A stretch of 64,000 bases of DNA from Alteribacter populi (GCF_002352765.1 NZ_KZ293963.1:2378368-2442367), one strand, 5' to 3'. Positions 8,248 through 16,900 are shown, counted from the first letter of the stretch. The notes: generated from the sequence alone by a model not told the origin. A program made the numbers and translations.

Positions 8248-9980
8248 ACAAAGCCTCCGTTCATTGGTATTTCCAGAGTCACAACCGTTCCTTTGCCCAC
8301 TTCGCTTGTAATTGAAAGTTCTCGGATATTCGCGTCGTTATAATAAAGCCGCAGTCGCTTATTGACATTCGGAATCGCCATTCCATTGCCTTCCTCAGAA
8401 GGTACACGCTCGCTTTCCAACGCATTTAATATGTCATTTATTTTCGATTGGGTAATCCCTGGACCGTTGTCTTTTATTGTCATCACCAATTTTGATAAAT
8501 CGTCTGTTGGAATGGCCTCAATTTCAACGAACCCTTCCCCGTCTTTATTCCCAATTCCATGTAGAATCGCATTTTCAACGATCGGTTGAATAAGTAGTTT
8601 AGGGATTTTCACTGTTTCATAACCAGGAGTTAGCGAAACCTTCCAAGCTAATCGGTCTTCAAATCTCATTTTCATTAATTGCATGTAACGCTCAATATGA
8701 TCAAATTCATCTTTTATATTCACCCAGTCAGCTTGTTGTGGGCTGCTAATCGTATACCGAAACAGATCCGACATTGCAAGAACATTATCTGCAAGCTCAT
8801 CTTCCCCTTTTTCATCAAGCGACCAATACAGCGCCTCTAACGTATTGAAAAGAAAATGAGGGTTGATTTGCGCTTGCAAGGCTTTAAGTTCGCTCCGGCT
8901 TCGAATGATTTCTTTTTCATATACAGCCTGCATAAGGTGGTTCATCGTTTCGACCATTTGGTTGTACGTTTCAATTAATTCGTTAATTTCGACGGTCGGT
9001 GAAATTTCCTTACTTGGCTTTAAGGCCCCTAACTTTCCGTAACGCATCGCTTTCGTCAACTTCAATATCGGACGTGTAATCACTGTTGAAAGGAGAAAGG
9101 AAAACAAAAAAAACACGCCAAACCCCGCAGCCGCTGAAAATAACAGTGTTGTTCTAAGAACAGAGACATCCTCTGTCACCGTATTAATCGGTGTTAAAAT
9201 GACCGTTTGCCATCCGGTGATGTCAGATGTATGTTTCACTAACATATAATCCGTGTTTTCAATGGTGACGGTTTGTTCCTCTCCGTTTAAAAGCTCCTCA
9301 ACGTCCCCCTCGTAATTTGACGTCATCGTATTTGCTTGTTCGTCGACTAAAATCATATATTCATCTTCTTCTGACGGCTCATCAAACTCAAGGTATGTAT
9401 CCCTCACACGTACAATCAAATATCCTCCCGGAGAAAACCAACGGTCAACTAAATTAATCTGTTTTAAACCGAGGAAAAAATCAGGATTACTCGGGTCGCG
9501 TCCCACCCAAACAAATCTGCCATTTTCTTGTCTTGCTTGTTCAATCGACTTCACATTTACCCTTTGAGGTAAATCCGCTTCATTTAACGGAAACAGCCGC
9601 GCGTAATTTGGCAAATAAATTTCAAATGAATCAATGCCATTAGAATAAGCGACGTACGAGTTTACGATTTGCATAATCGCTTGTCTTTGATCAAAACTAG
9701 CAGATTCCCCTTCTAAATCTTCTAATAGCAGTTGCTGTACGAACGAATTGGTTGCTACTTGGGTAGTCATCAAATCAACATGCTCATAAAGCGCTTCCAT
9801 TCTACTACTCGCTTGTACTGCCGTCTGCTGAATTTGCCTTTCCGCATTGGTTTTTAGTAAAGTGGAAACCGTGTTATACGCAAGTCCCCCTGCAAAAAAC
9901 AACACAATCGCCATCACAAACACAAAAATAACGAAAATCTGATTCCGTAATGTATTCCATTTACTCAATCGCTCCCACAC
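8244..9980 (-). CDS. YesM-type sensor histidine kinase
   Basis: Membrane sensor kinase of about 578 residues. It has an N-terminal membrane span, an extracellular sensor region of ~250 residues, a second span (LFSAAAGFGVFFLFSFLLS) and a HAMP-like segment. The His_kinase domain follows, with the phosphoacceptor in INPHFLFNTLEALYW (~residue 375), then an ATPase domain (LLIQPIVENAILHGIG, KDNGPGI). GTG 9980 is preferred because AAAGG lies 10 bases upstream; an in-frame ATG at 10046 would add 22 residues without a good ribosome site. Overlap with the response-regulator gene and the xylan-related operon downstream suggest it senses an extracellular sugar or a liganded binding protein. Confidence 0.92.
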   Translation of the reverse strand: MWERLSKWNTLRNQIFVIFVFVMAIVLFFAGGLAYNTVSTLLKTNAERQIQQTAVQASSRMEALYEHVDLMTTQVATNSFVQQLLLEDLEGESASFDQRQAIMQIVNSYVAYSNGIDSFEIYLPNYARLFPLNEADLPQRVNVKSIEQARQENGRFVWVGRDPSNPDFFLGLKQINLVDRWFSPGGYLIVRVRDTYLEFDEPSEEDEYMILVDEQANTMTSNYEGDVEELLNGEEQTVTIENTDYMLVKHTSDITGWQTVILTPINTVTEDVSVLRTTLLFSAAAGFGVFFLFSFLLSTVITRPILKLTKAMRYGKLGALKPSKEISPTVEINELIETYNQMVETMNHLMQAVYEKEIIRSRSELKALQAQINPHFLFNTLEALYWSLDEKGEDELADNVLAMSDLFRYTISSPQQADWVNIKDEFDHIERYMQLMKMRFEDRLAWKVSLTPGYETVKIPKLLIQPIVENAILHGIGNKDGEGFVEIEAIPTDDLSKLVMTIKDNGPGITQSKINDILNALESERVPSEEGNGMAIPNVNKRLRLYYNDANIRELSITSEVGKGTVVTLEIPMNGGFV

Positions 9981-10118
9981 AACTAGCGCACCTTTCGTAA
10001 TAGAAAATGGTATAATAAAAGTCATTTCAGCAATAAATAGTTGCAATCTTCGTAAAAATCTTTTCCATTATACCATTTCATAATTCCGAGTAAACATGTA
10101 ACCATTTGGAAATCAGGT

Positions 10119-10148
10119 TGATGAAGAAAGGTAGTAAATAAATATATT
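10119..10148 (+). promoter_or_regulatory. Candidate promoter for the DUF624 gene
   Basis: TTGATG (10119-10124), an 18-base spacer and TATATT (10143-10148) lie just ahead of the gene at 10185. A TATAAT at 10151 is an alternative -10 but has no matching -35. Confidence 0.4.
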
Positions 10149-10184
10149 AATATAATAATGTTTGCTAATTTGGAGGAATGAATC

Positions 10185-10805
10185 ATGCAAGGGAATGCAT
10201 TTGCAGGAGGGTTATATAAAACATCAGAGTGGATCATGAGGCTCGCTTACTTAAACTTATTGTGGATATTGTTTTCTGTTTTAGGGATTGTCGTACTTGG
10301 CTTTTTCCCAGCAACTGTAGCGATGTTTGCTATTGTACGAAAATGGATAAAAGATGATGAGGATCTCCCTGTTTTCACGGAATTTCTCTCTAACTATAAA
10401 ACTGAATTTTTCAGAAGTAACTTACTAGGATTAGTTATTATTGCTATAGGGGTACTTCTCTTTTTCGACTTTCAACTACTAAGTCATTACTCCGGAGACT
10501 TTATCCAAATCCTTTTTTATCCTTTGCTATCGATCGCAATCATTTTATTGCTCACTTTGCTTTATCTGTTTCCGGCCTATGTACACTATGAGGTCAACCT
10601 TTTTCAATTAGTCAAAAATTCATTGATCCTGATGATTTTAAAGCCGATTTCGACTATTTTAATGCTGATCACCACTGTCTCCTGGTTTTTAATCTTCAGT
10701 TGGATTCCAGCGCTAGCTTTTTTCTTCGGTGGAAGCTTGCTTTCGTATCTCCTAATGCAAATCAGCTATGCTGCGTTCATGAAAGTAGGGGAGGCGCGGG
10801 GCTAG
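10185..10805 (+). CDS. DUF624 family membrane protein (YesL-like)
   Basis: Integral membrane protein of 206 residues with about five hydrophobic segments. The N-terminal pattern SEWIMRLAYLNLLWILFSVLG fits the YesL/DUF624 family. Genes of this family regularly accompany YesMN systems and CUT1 sugar transporters; their molecular role is unclear. GGAGG lies 10 bases before the ATG. It is transcribed away from the histidine kinase gene, and the two share an intergenic region of about 140-200 bp. A part in transporter assembly or signalling is possible but not shown. Confidence 0.88.
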   Translation: MQGNAFAGGLYKTSEWIMRLAYLNLLWILFSVLGIVVLGFFPATVAMFAIVRKWIKDDEDLPVFTEFLSNYKTEFFRSNLLGLVIIAIGVLLFFDFQLLSHYSGDFIQILFYPLLSIAIILLLTLLYLFPAYVHYEVNLFQLVKNSLILMILKPISTILMLITTVSWFLIFSWIPALAFFFGGSLLSYLLMQISYAAFMKVGEARG

Positions 10806-10837
10806 CTAAGTGGTGTTGTGTGCGGACGAGCCAACCT

Positions 10838-10956
10838 TTAAGAAAAACCGCATATGATCTTTTTTAAAAACAGCGTTAGCTTCCGCCGCATATTTTTAAG
10901 TCTCAAGGATGCTGGGTTCCCTTAAAGACGCGCGGCGTGAAGGTAGCTGTCCGCTC
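10838..10956. repeat. ~120-bp intergenic repeat, copy A
   Basis: Shares long blocks with the copy at 18.41 kb: AGAAAAACCGCAT, AAAAACAGCGT, AGCTTCCGCCGCAT, AGTCTCAAGGATGCT and CGGCGTGAAGGTAGCTGTCC. Two hairpins are possible: GTCTCAAGG with CCTTAAAGAC (one mismatch), and a shorter one around CGCGGCGTGAAGG...CCGCTCC. It separates two convergent genes. Confidence 0.7.
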
Positions 10957-10972
10957 CATACTTTCTTTACTC

Positions 10973-11458
10973 TCAAGATTCAAGCTCCCCAACGCCTTCT
11001 TCCCTTTTGAAATCCCACATGATCCGCCATTCCCCATCCTCTTTTGTCACGTAGGTGTGCTGAATGAACTGAAAGTAGCCGTACTTCCCTTCATAGTTTT
11101 TAGTAACGATAATTTGATAAACGTCTACCGGCTCTGCATCATCGGTCATTTGCCAGCTTTCTTTTTTCTTCGGTTTCGATAACGAATAAGTAAACGTGTC
11201 CACCCCAAAATGGTTCATAAATACGTGTGAGCGATCTTGAATATAATTCTCAACAGGAAAACGTTGCTTCATATCTGAATGGAGCAGCTCCCATGAAGAG
11301 GAAAACTTCGCTTCTTGTTCTAAGGAATAAAATAAATCCACCGTCTTTTCTGCTTGTTTCGCATCAGATCGAATGAGCAAAAAACCTAATAAAATAAGCA
11401 CCACAATAAGCGCACCAAGAAACATGAAGTTTAGTAAAGGGTTCCTTCTTCTTTGCAT
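10973..11458 (-). CDS. Membrane-anchored hypothetical protein
   Basis: Protein of 161 residues, not recognised as a named family. A basic N-terminus (MQRRRN) precedes one membrane span (residues ~9-28, LLNFMFLGALIVVLILLGFL), giving a type II topology with the rest outside the cell. The exposed part (SLEQEAKFSSSWELLHSDMKQ, then strands such as EWRIMWDFKRE) has the look of an NTF2-like or DUF4878-type alpha+beta fold, a guess from pattern alone. An AGGAAG-type ribosome site precedes the ATG. It is a single gene between two unrelated plus-strand genes. Confidence 0.7.
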   Translation of the reverse strand: MQRRRNPLLNFMFLGALIVVLILLGFLLIRSDAKQAEKTVDLFYSLEQEAKFSSSWELLHSDMKQRFPVENYIQDRSHVFMNHFGVDTFTYSLSKPKKKESWQMTDDAEPVDVYQIIVTKNYEGKYGYFQFIQHTYVTKEDGEWRIMWDFKREEGVGELES

Positions 11459-11619
11459 CTAAGAAACTTCCTTTCTATTCTCGTCTACATTAGATGATAT
11501 TCTTCACTTGCCTGAAATATTATGGGCTGTCTTAGAATGGCAGATTCCCGATTTTCCCAAGTGACTTTTGTCCGCGCATTTATTATAATTATTTTTAAGA
11601 CAAGAAGGAGGTGACAAGT

Positions 11620-12009
11620 ATGGCAGAGCAAGAATTGATGAATTTTTTAACAGAGCAGTTTGGGAGAATGGGCCAAGGTTTCGATGCGATGGACCAACGC
11701 TTTGAAAAAATCGAAGTCCGACTCGATAGCATGGATCAACGTTTTGATGCGATGGACCAGCGTTTTGATGCGATGGACCAGCGTTTTGAAAAAATCGAAG
11801 TCCGACTCGATAGCATGGATCAACGTTTTGATGCGATGGACCAGCGTTTTGATGCATTAGAATTATCCCAGCAGGAAGATATCGTAACGCTTCTAAAAGT
11901 CATCGACAAAAAGCTTGATCATATTCCTCACGATATCGACTACTTACGCAACGTGACAAGCAAGCATGACATGGATATCGAACGAATTAAAAAGCAAGTC
12001 GGTTCCTAA
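11620..12009 (+). CDS. Heptad-repeat coiled-coil protein
   Basis: Soluble protein of 129 residues made mostly of seven-residue repeats (MDQRFDA, MDQRFEK, IEVRLDS) at residues ~22-85, which predict a long coiled coil. A C-terminal helix with LLKVIDKKLDHIPHDIDYLR follows. The start is ATG 11620, because the perfect AAGGAGG ends 8 bases upstream; an in-frame GTG at 11611 lies inside that site. There is no signal or membrane segment. Function unknown. The coding sequence contains an 84-bp block present twice, so length may vary between strains. Confidence 0.8.
   Translation: MAEQELMNFLTEQFGRMGQGFDAMDQRFEKIEVRLDSMDQRFDAMDQRFDAMDQRFEKIEVRLDSMDQRFDAMDQRFDALELSQQEDIVTLLKVIDKKLDHIPHDIDYLRNVTSKHDMDIERIKKQVGS
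11690..11858 (+). repeat. 21-bp / 84-bp tandem repeats inside the coiled-coil gene
   Basis: Units of 21 bp such as GATGCGATGGACCAGCGTTTT repeat in frame. On a larger scale a block of about 71 bp starting TTTGAAAAAATCGAAGTCC occurs at 11701 and, essentially unchanged, at 11785 (offset 84 bp = four heptads). Confidence 0.9.
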
Positions 12010-12070
12010 CCCACATGTGCTGCCCCTTTCAAAAACAAGCCTCAATGATAAGATACCTTTCTTTGAATTT

Positions 12071-12106
12071 AAAAAGGGACGGTATCATAGATATCGATAC
12101 CGTCCC
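12071..12106 (-). terminator. Terminator of the PEP carboxylase gene
   Basis: Perfect 11-bp stem GGGACGGTATC / GATACCGTCCC with a 9-base loop. On the minus strand it is followed by TTTTT, 16 bp past the ppc stop codon. Confidence 0.9.
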
Positions 12107-12121
12107 TCCTTAATGAAACTT

Positions 12122-14866
12122 TTATCCCGTATTCACTAACCCAGCAGCAACGCCACTAATTGTCAGCAATACTTCTGTTAACATCTCTTCTGACTGTTCA
12201 TCTGATTCTCGCATTTTATGAATCAAATCAACTTGTAAGAAGTTAAGTGGGTCGACGTATGGATTACGTCTGTGGACCGATTCTTGAATATTCGGTGTGT
12301 GATCGAGTAGCTCCTCATCACCCGAAATGCGCAGCAAAATTTCACGCGTGCGTTTATACTCATCGGTAATGTCCTTGAAAATCCGTTCGCCCACTGCTTG
12401 ATCCTCGACTAAATCGACATATTCCTTTGCAGTCTGTAGGTCCGCTTTCATTAATGCCATTTGTAAATTATTAATTGTTGCTTGGAAAAATGGCCACGAT
12501 ACATACATTTTTTGCAGCATTTCTAAGTTCTCTTCGCTTTTAGAAACAAACGCGGTTAAACCTGTTCCCGATGCGTACCATGCAGGTAGCATTTGCCGGC
12601 ATTGTGTCCAAGCAAACACCCAAGGAATGGCACGTAAATCTTCAAAGCGCTCGCTCCCTTTTCGACTCGTCGGTCGCGAACCAATATTCAATTCCTTAAT
12701 TTCTTTTAAAGGTGTCGCCTGCTTGAAATAAGTTAAGAAATCCTCATCCCCAAAGACAAGAGACTGATATTTTTCCAACGAATAGCCCGAAATTTCTTCC
12801 ATTGCTTCTTCCCAGTCTTTTTCAACGGGATCCGCATTATGAGACGCTTTTGCTGAGGCTTCCAACAACGCAGATGCAGCTTGCTCAAGGTTACGGAATG
12901 CAATATCGCCAAGCATATAGCGTGACGACAGCACTTCTCCTTGCTCAGTTATTTTTACTCCATCTCCTAGCGTTTTTGCTGGTTGCGATAAAATACTGCG
13001 ATTTAACGGCCCACCGCCGCGACCAAGAGAGCCTCCTCGCCCATGGAAAAATTTCAGTCGAATGTCAAATGCTTTTGCCATATCGTGAATTTCCTGCTGA
13101 GCTTTGAATAGCTTCCAATTTGCGGTTAATGTGCCGCCGTCTTTACTGCCATCGGAATACCCGAGCATTATCTCCTGGTGATTTCCTCGCTTCTCGATGT
13201 GGTTGCGGTACACGTCCATCTCAAATAAAGTTTTCATAATGTGAGGTCCAGCGATGAGATCATTGACCGTCTCAAGTAAAGGCGCCACGTGAAGACCGCT
13301 TTCCACTTCCCCATTTGGATGGAGACGATAAATCCCTGCCTCTTTTGCAAGAACGAGTACTTCAAGCAAGTCACTCGCCGACTGCGTCATACTGACAAGA
13401 TATACTTCAATCGAACGCCTCCCGAAAGTATCGTGTGCTTTTTTGATCATTTGAAAAACGCTAAAAATCTCTTGCGTTTCCTCTGAATAATCTTCATGTA
13501 AAAGCATTAGCGGCCGCGGGTCACGAAGCACACGCTCTAATGTTTTGATCTTTTCTTCTTCAGATAACGCACGGTAATCGTCAGCGATTCCGACCATCTG
13601 TAAAATTTCAGTGATTGCTGTTTCATGCTCGCCACTATGATTTCGAATATCCAGAGTTGCAAGGTGAAAACCAAACAGCTCTACTTGGCGAATTAACTTC
13701 TCTAATTTTTTCAGCTTGTGGTCTGGTTGCGTATGTTGTTCTGCACTTTCTTTGACAATCCTTAAATCAGCGAGTAATTCTTCCGATTTTTGATAGCCGC
13801 CTTTTGATTTATCTGCCTGGCGTAAACGCTTGAGCATGACCGCAAACTTGCGGCGATATAGTTCCGATTCAATTTTCCACGTCTCGCCTTTTCTCATATA
13901 TGTTCGCTCATCTTGTTCAACGGAATTTCTCAATTGTTCACTTACAGGAACGTAGGTCGTTGATTGGCTAAAGCGCCTCATCAACTCTACCATCGCCTCG
14001 TCATATTTTTTCAGAGCGAGTTGTCGCTGTAGTTTGAGAGTTTCCCACGTCACTTCAGGAGTCACATAGGGGTTTCCGTCACGATCCCCGCCAATCCACG
14101 ATCCGAAATGCAAGAAGTTAGGCACCTTCCATTCGTGATTCGGAAAATAATCATCAAGCTGATCCTCTAATTCTTGGTGAATCGCCGGTAACACACTGAA
14201 TAACGTTTGATCAAAATAATAAAGTCCGTTTTTCACTTCGTCTAATACCGTCGGCTTTACTTGTCGCAGCTCATCGGTCTGCCACAAAGCCGTGACTTCG
14301 TTTACGAGACTCTCATCTAGTTTTCTGCGTTCTTTTTTCGTCAGTGTTGGGTTGTCAAACTTTTGAATAATCGTTGAAATCCGCTTCTGGATTTCAAGAA
14401 CCGTCCGTTTCGTTGCTTCTGTTGGGTGAGCCGTCATAATTAATTCAATTGATAAATCGTCTAAAACGTGCTGAATTTCTTCATTTGAGAAGTTGCTTTC
14501 CTTAATCGATGCCACTGCACTTTCAATTGAAAACGGCTGTAAGGCCCCGTCATCTTGCAACTGGTATTGACGAGAACGACGAATCCGATGGTTTTGTTCT
14601 GCTATGTTAATCAGGTGAAAATAGGTCGAAAACGCACGGATCACATGCTGTCGTGTTGGAGAATCAAGTCTTCCTATCTCTTCTTTTAGTTTATTATAGA
14701 AATCCGCATCGCCACTTTTTCGCAGCTCTTTTGCAGTCTCTCTTATTTGTTCCACTTTGTTAAATAGTTCGCTCCCACCATGTTGAATGAGAACCTCACC
14801 TAAAATGCTTCCTAGCTTTTTCACATCATTCCGTAAAAGGGTGCTATTATCTGCCATATCTAGCAT
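12122..14866 (-). CDS. ppc: Phosphoenolpyruvate carboxylase
   Basis: Cytoplasmic enzyme of about 914 residues that carboxylates PEP to oxaloacetate to refill the TCA cycle. Family signatures are complete: LIMTAHPTEATKRTV with the catalytic His, GYSDGSKDGG, FHGRGGSLGRGGGP, and the invariant C-terminal end NTG. The start at 14866 is chosen because AAAGGA lies 7 bases upstream. The reading frame stays open to 15049, but that extension passes through a REP palindrome and is not protein. A single gene with its own terminator, it is probably housekeeping. The REP in its leader region could affect expression. Confidence 0.97.
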   Translation of the reverse strand: MLDMADNSTLLRNDVKKLGSILGEVLIQHGGSELFNKVEQIRETAKELRKSGDADFYNKLKEEIGRLDSPTRQHVIRAFSTYFHLINIAEQNHRIRRSRQYQLQDDGALQPFSIESAVASIKESNFSNEEIQHVLDDLSIELIMTAHPTEATKRTVLEIQKRISTIIQKFDNPTLTKKERRKLDESLVNEVTALWQTDELRQVKPTVLDEVKNGLYYFDQTLFSVLPAIHQELEDQLDDYFPNHEWKVPNFLHFGSWIGGDRDGNPYVTPEVTWETLKLQRQLALKKYDEAMVELMRRFSQSTTYVPVSEQLRNSVEQDERTYMRKGETWKIESELYRRKFAVMLKRLRQADKSKGGYQKSEELLADLRIVKESAEQHTQPDHKLKKLEKLIRQVELFGFHLATLDIRNHSGEHETAITEILQMVGIADDYRALSEEEKIKTLERVLRDPRPLMLLHEDYSEETQEIFSVFQMIKKAHDTFGRRSIEVYLVSMTQSASDLLEVLVLAKEAGIYRLHPNGEVESGLHVAPLLETVNDLIAGPHIMKTLFEMDVYRNHIEKRGNHQEIMLGYSDGSKDGGTLTANWKLFKAQQEIHDMAKAFDIRLKFFHGRGGSLGRGGGPLNRSILSQPAKTLGDGVKITEQGEVLSSRYMLGDIAFRNLEQAASALLEASAKASHNADPVEKDWEEAMEEISGYSLEKYQSLVFGDEDFLTYFKQATPLKEIKELNIGSRPTSRKGSERFEDLRAIPWVFAWTQCRQMLPAWYASGTGLTAFVSKSEENLEMLQKMYVSWPFFQATINNLQMALMKADLQTAKEYVDLVEDQAVGERIFKDITDEYKRTREILLRISGDEELLDHTPNIQESVHRRNPYVDPLNFLQVDLIHKMRESDEQSEEMLTEVLLTISGVAAGLVNTG

Positions 14867-14891
14867 GCCATCATCCTTTCTATCATTTGAG

Positions 14892-14943
14892 GGTGCCTGA
14901 CCCTCGGCGCTGTACAGCATTAACGCAGTGGGGGTCAGGTACC
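14892..14943 (+). repeat. REP palindrome (copy 2)
   Basis: About 52 bp, ends GGTGCC and GGTACC, loop TGTACAGCATTAAC on the plus strand. The left arm reads CCTGACCCTC instead of CCTGACCCCC. It lies about 25 bp upstream of the ppc start codon, so it is probably transcribed in the ppc leader. Confidence 0.9.
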
Positions 14944-15383
14944 AACCAAGCGGACCGTTTTCGTCCCTGTGGACAAAAATTGTCCCACAAAAGAAAAAGT
15001 AGTCTCCTTCTGTGATTATTAATATCTTAACAAAAAGCAGCCGAGACAACCAATTTTTCTGATTATTTCGAGTGGAGCATTGCCGGGACGGGGGTGATTA
15101 ACAACCATCAACCACCCATACCGCTAAAAAGATCACTACTCTTAATTAAACAAGAAAGTCGCAGACATTCTATCAGTTTAAGTATTATATATTATACATT
15201 GCTACAGTAGCCATGAAAGTGAAAGAATTAACCAAATGATTAACTCGAATCAAAGATCATGATATTATAATACTATCCAGGAAGACTAAGGGAAATATAT
15301 AGATCTTTATTACTAATAGTGTTAATTTGTGAATATTTTTTCTATGTCCTTTTCTTTCTACAATAATGAAGGGAGTGTTACGG
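14944..15383. other. Intergenic region upstream of ppc, no gene seen
   Basis: AT-rich sequence without a convincing ORF on either strand. It should hold the ppc promoter (minus strand) and the former promoter of the decayed gene at 15384. I could not pick a promoter with confidence. Confidence 0.4.
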
Positions 15384-15666
15384 ATGAAGGTTTTATTAAA
15401 GAGTGAAGGCGGAATTACAAAAGAAGTAAAGGTTGGGTTCAGTTGGACGACTTTCTTTTTTGGTTTTTTTCCTGCCCTGTTCCGCGGAGATTAAAGTGGG
15501 CTGCAAGCATGTTTATTATCCCCCTTAGTTGTAGGATCATTCACTCTAGGAATTGGAGCTTAGGTGAGCTGGATTATTTCCTCTTTTGTCTACAACAAAA
15601 TTTACATCAAAAGAATTGATCGAAAAAGGCTATCGAATAGCTAGGGATAAGGGAGGACAATATTAG
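15384..15666 (+). pseudogene. Decayed small membrane protein gene (frameshifts and stop)
   Basis: A ribosome site (GGGAG) and ATG open MKVLLKSEGGITKEVKVGFS and then WTTFFFGFFPALFRGD, which stops at 15492-15494. Joining frames recovers the rest of a typical small two-span membrane protein: WAASMFIIPL, then VGSFTLGIGA, a TAG where TGG is expected, VSWIISSFVYNKIYIK, and KELIEKGYRIARDKGGQY ending at 15666. At least two frameshifts and one nonsense change are needed, so the gene is dead. The family is small uncharacterised membrane proteins of Bacilli, by pattern. The truncated 36-residue product could still be translated. Confidence 0.75.
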
Positions 15667-15782
15667 AAAATGGACAAATTCTTTCTACAATTGCCTAATC
15701 TAAAAGGGCTGACCACAGCTTAAAAAGTCCCTGCCGTACGTTATATCTGCACAACAAGGACTCAATGATACAGGCTTTTCCG

Positions 15783-15923
15783 CTAAATCCTTTCTACAAT
15801 CTTTCGGAACGCCAGTTTATCTGTATTTTCCACTACATAATCTTCTTGAAATAAAATAGATTTTGTGCCAACACCTACAGCAAACATCGAAGCTGATTTT
15901 AGCGCTTCTACTCCTGCCTCGTG
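15783..15923 (-). pseudogene. C-terminal remnant of a beta-phosphoglucomutase-like HAD gene
   Basis: Minus-strand reading gives HEAGVEALKSASMFAVGVG, then TKSILFQEDYVVENTDKLAF and RKIVERI before a TAG at 15783-15785. The pattern AGVEALKSA..AVGVG...ADYVV is the end of HAD-family beta-phosphoglucomutases (maltose/trehalose phosphorolysis). No start or catalytic N-terminal part is present upstream, so only about 46 codons remain. Confidence 0.6.
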
Positions 15924-15963
15924 CATATACAATTTACTTTCAGGCACCTGAATTCATGAATTC

Positions 15964-15993
15964 AAAAAAAAGCAGGTTAGTCTCCCTCCCTAC
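15964..15993 (-). terminator. Weak terminator after the small membrane protein gene
   Basis: Minus strand: GTAGG and CCTGC can pair (one G-T pair) and are followed by at least seven T. It lies about 20 bp downstream of the stop at 16014. Confidence 0.35.
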
Positions 15994-16013
15994 TTTTAAT
16001 AGATATATTGATA

Positions 16014-16337
16014 CTATGACACTTGTTGAGTAGCTACAGATTCACCTTGACGATTAGGCTTAGTAGCATCGATCATAAGGAAAACTGCTGAAAGAATATG
16101 CATAATCATTCCTACAAAAGGAATCCAAGCAATACAAGAAGTTACAATCCCCAAAATACTTCCAGTAGTTGCCCCGCCGTCTTTCTTTGTAAGGATTAAA
16201 GTAACGATATGTAATGCTAACATAACAGCTAATGGAATCCATAATAATCCAATGACAATTGAAGCACCTAGTACTGGAATTCCGAGCAAAGATTCTAGCC
16301 CTCCTGTTACCCATTTCAAAACCTTGGATGCAGACAT
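16014..16337 (-). CDS. Small three-span membrane protein, function unknown
   Basis: Protein of 107 residues. The start at 16337 follows a textbook GGAGGTG eight bases upstream; the open frame to 16409 lacks one. About three hydrophobic segments are visible: around LGIPVLGASIVIGLLWIPL, VMLALHIVTLIL and IVTSCIAWIPFVGMIMHILS. The hydrophilic C-terminus has no motif I recognise. It sits 150 bp from another small membrane protein gene on the same strand, which may form a pair with it. Confidence 0.72.
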   Translation of the reverse strand: MSASKVLKWVTGGLESLLGIPVLGASIVIGLLWIPLAVMLALHIVTLILTKKDGGATTGSILGIVTSCIAWIPFVGMIMHILSAVFLMIDATKPNRQGESVATQQVS

Positions 16338-16486
16338 ATTTTCACCTCCATTTTCAAAAATTTGCATAAAATACATAATTAATTTCAACAACAGTAATAT
16401 TACCATCAACAGGTTCTTTTGTCTTTATTAAATTACATATTTTTATATATAGAGGTATAAAAGACCTATTTCAAGACAAGGTTTAT

Positions 16487-16768
16487 TTAATTCACGGAGA
16501 TTAAAATAAAGCCAATTATTAAAAATAAAATAATTAACCCGTAAAGAGCAGTAGCAATAATACTACAAACAAGACCTGCAATAGCTAGAGCTCTTCCGCT
16601 TTGTTGTTCATTTTTAATAACTTTGAAAGCGCTGTTTGCTAATACAATTCCAATTATCCCGGTTATTAATCCGATGTAAGGAATGACCAGTGAAACAATT
16701 CCTATAACAAGAGAGGCAATAGCCTTTCCATTTACTTTAGGTTCAACAATTTCAATTTCTTTTTTCAT
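16487..16768 (-). CDS. DUF4190-like small membrane protein
   Basis: Protein of about 93 residues with two membrane spans. The pattern NGKAIASLVIGIVSLVIPYI, then GLITGIIGIVLANSAF and ALAIAGLVCSIIATALYGLI, is characteristic of DUF4190 proteins, whose function is unknown. The start ATG 16768 gives a Lys-rich N-terminus; a TTG at 16789 behind GGAGG is an alternative adding seven residues. It lies upstream of the three-span protein gene on the same strand. Confidence 0.72.
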   Translation of the reverse strand: MKKEIEIVEPKVNGKAIASLVIGIVSLVIPYIGLITGIIGIVLANSAFKVIKNEQQSGRALAIAGLVCSIIATALYGLIILFLIIGFILISVN

Positions 16769-16873
16769 ATTATCTTCCAACCTCTTCAAACCTCCACTCT
16801 TATCTAAAAAATTTCATAATCACGCTAATAATCACTATTATTAACCAAGCAACCATACCATATATTTTCCGTT

Positions 16874-16900
16874 GCTGCACAGCATTAACGAAGTGGATCA
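16874..16900 (+). repeat. Degraded REP core
   Basis: GCTGCACAGCATTAACGAAG followed by TGGATCA matches the loop and right arm of the REP family, but both outer arms are lost. It lies 21 bp before a full copy. Confidence 0.5.

Noticed and set aside
10937..11182. 81-codon plus-strand ORF
   Set aside because: Antisense to the membrane-anchored protein at 10973-11458, which has a ribosome site, membrane span and sensible composition.
11690..11858. 21-bp tandem repeats considered as CRISPR or intergenic satellite
   Set aside because: The units are in frame and encode coiled-coil heptads of a gene with a strong ribosome site.
14867..15049. Longer PEP carboxylase start
   Set aside because: The extra ~61 codons pass through a REP and non-coding leader; the ATG at 14866 has a good ribosome site and gives the usual protein length.
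15950..15963. GAATTCATGAATTC palindrome
   Set aside because: Short and isolated, with no promoter or gene relation; not distinguishable from chance.
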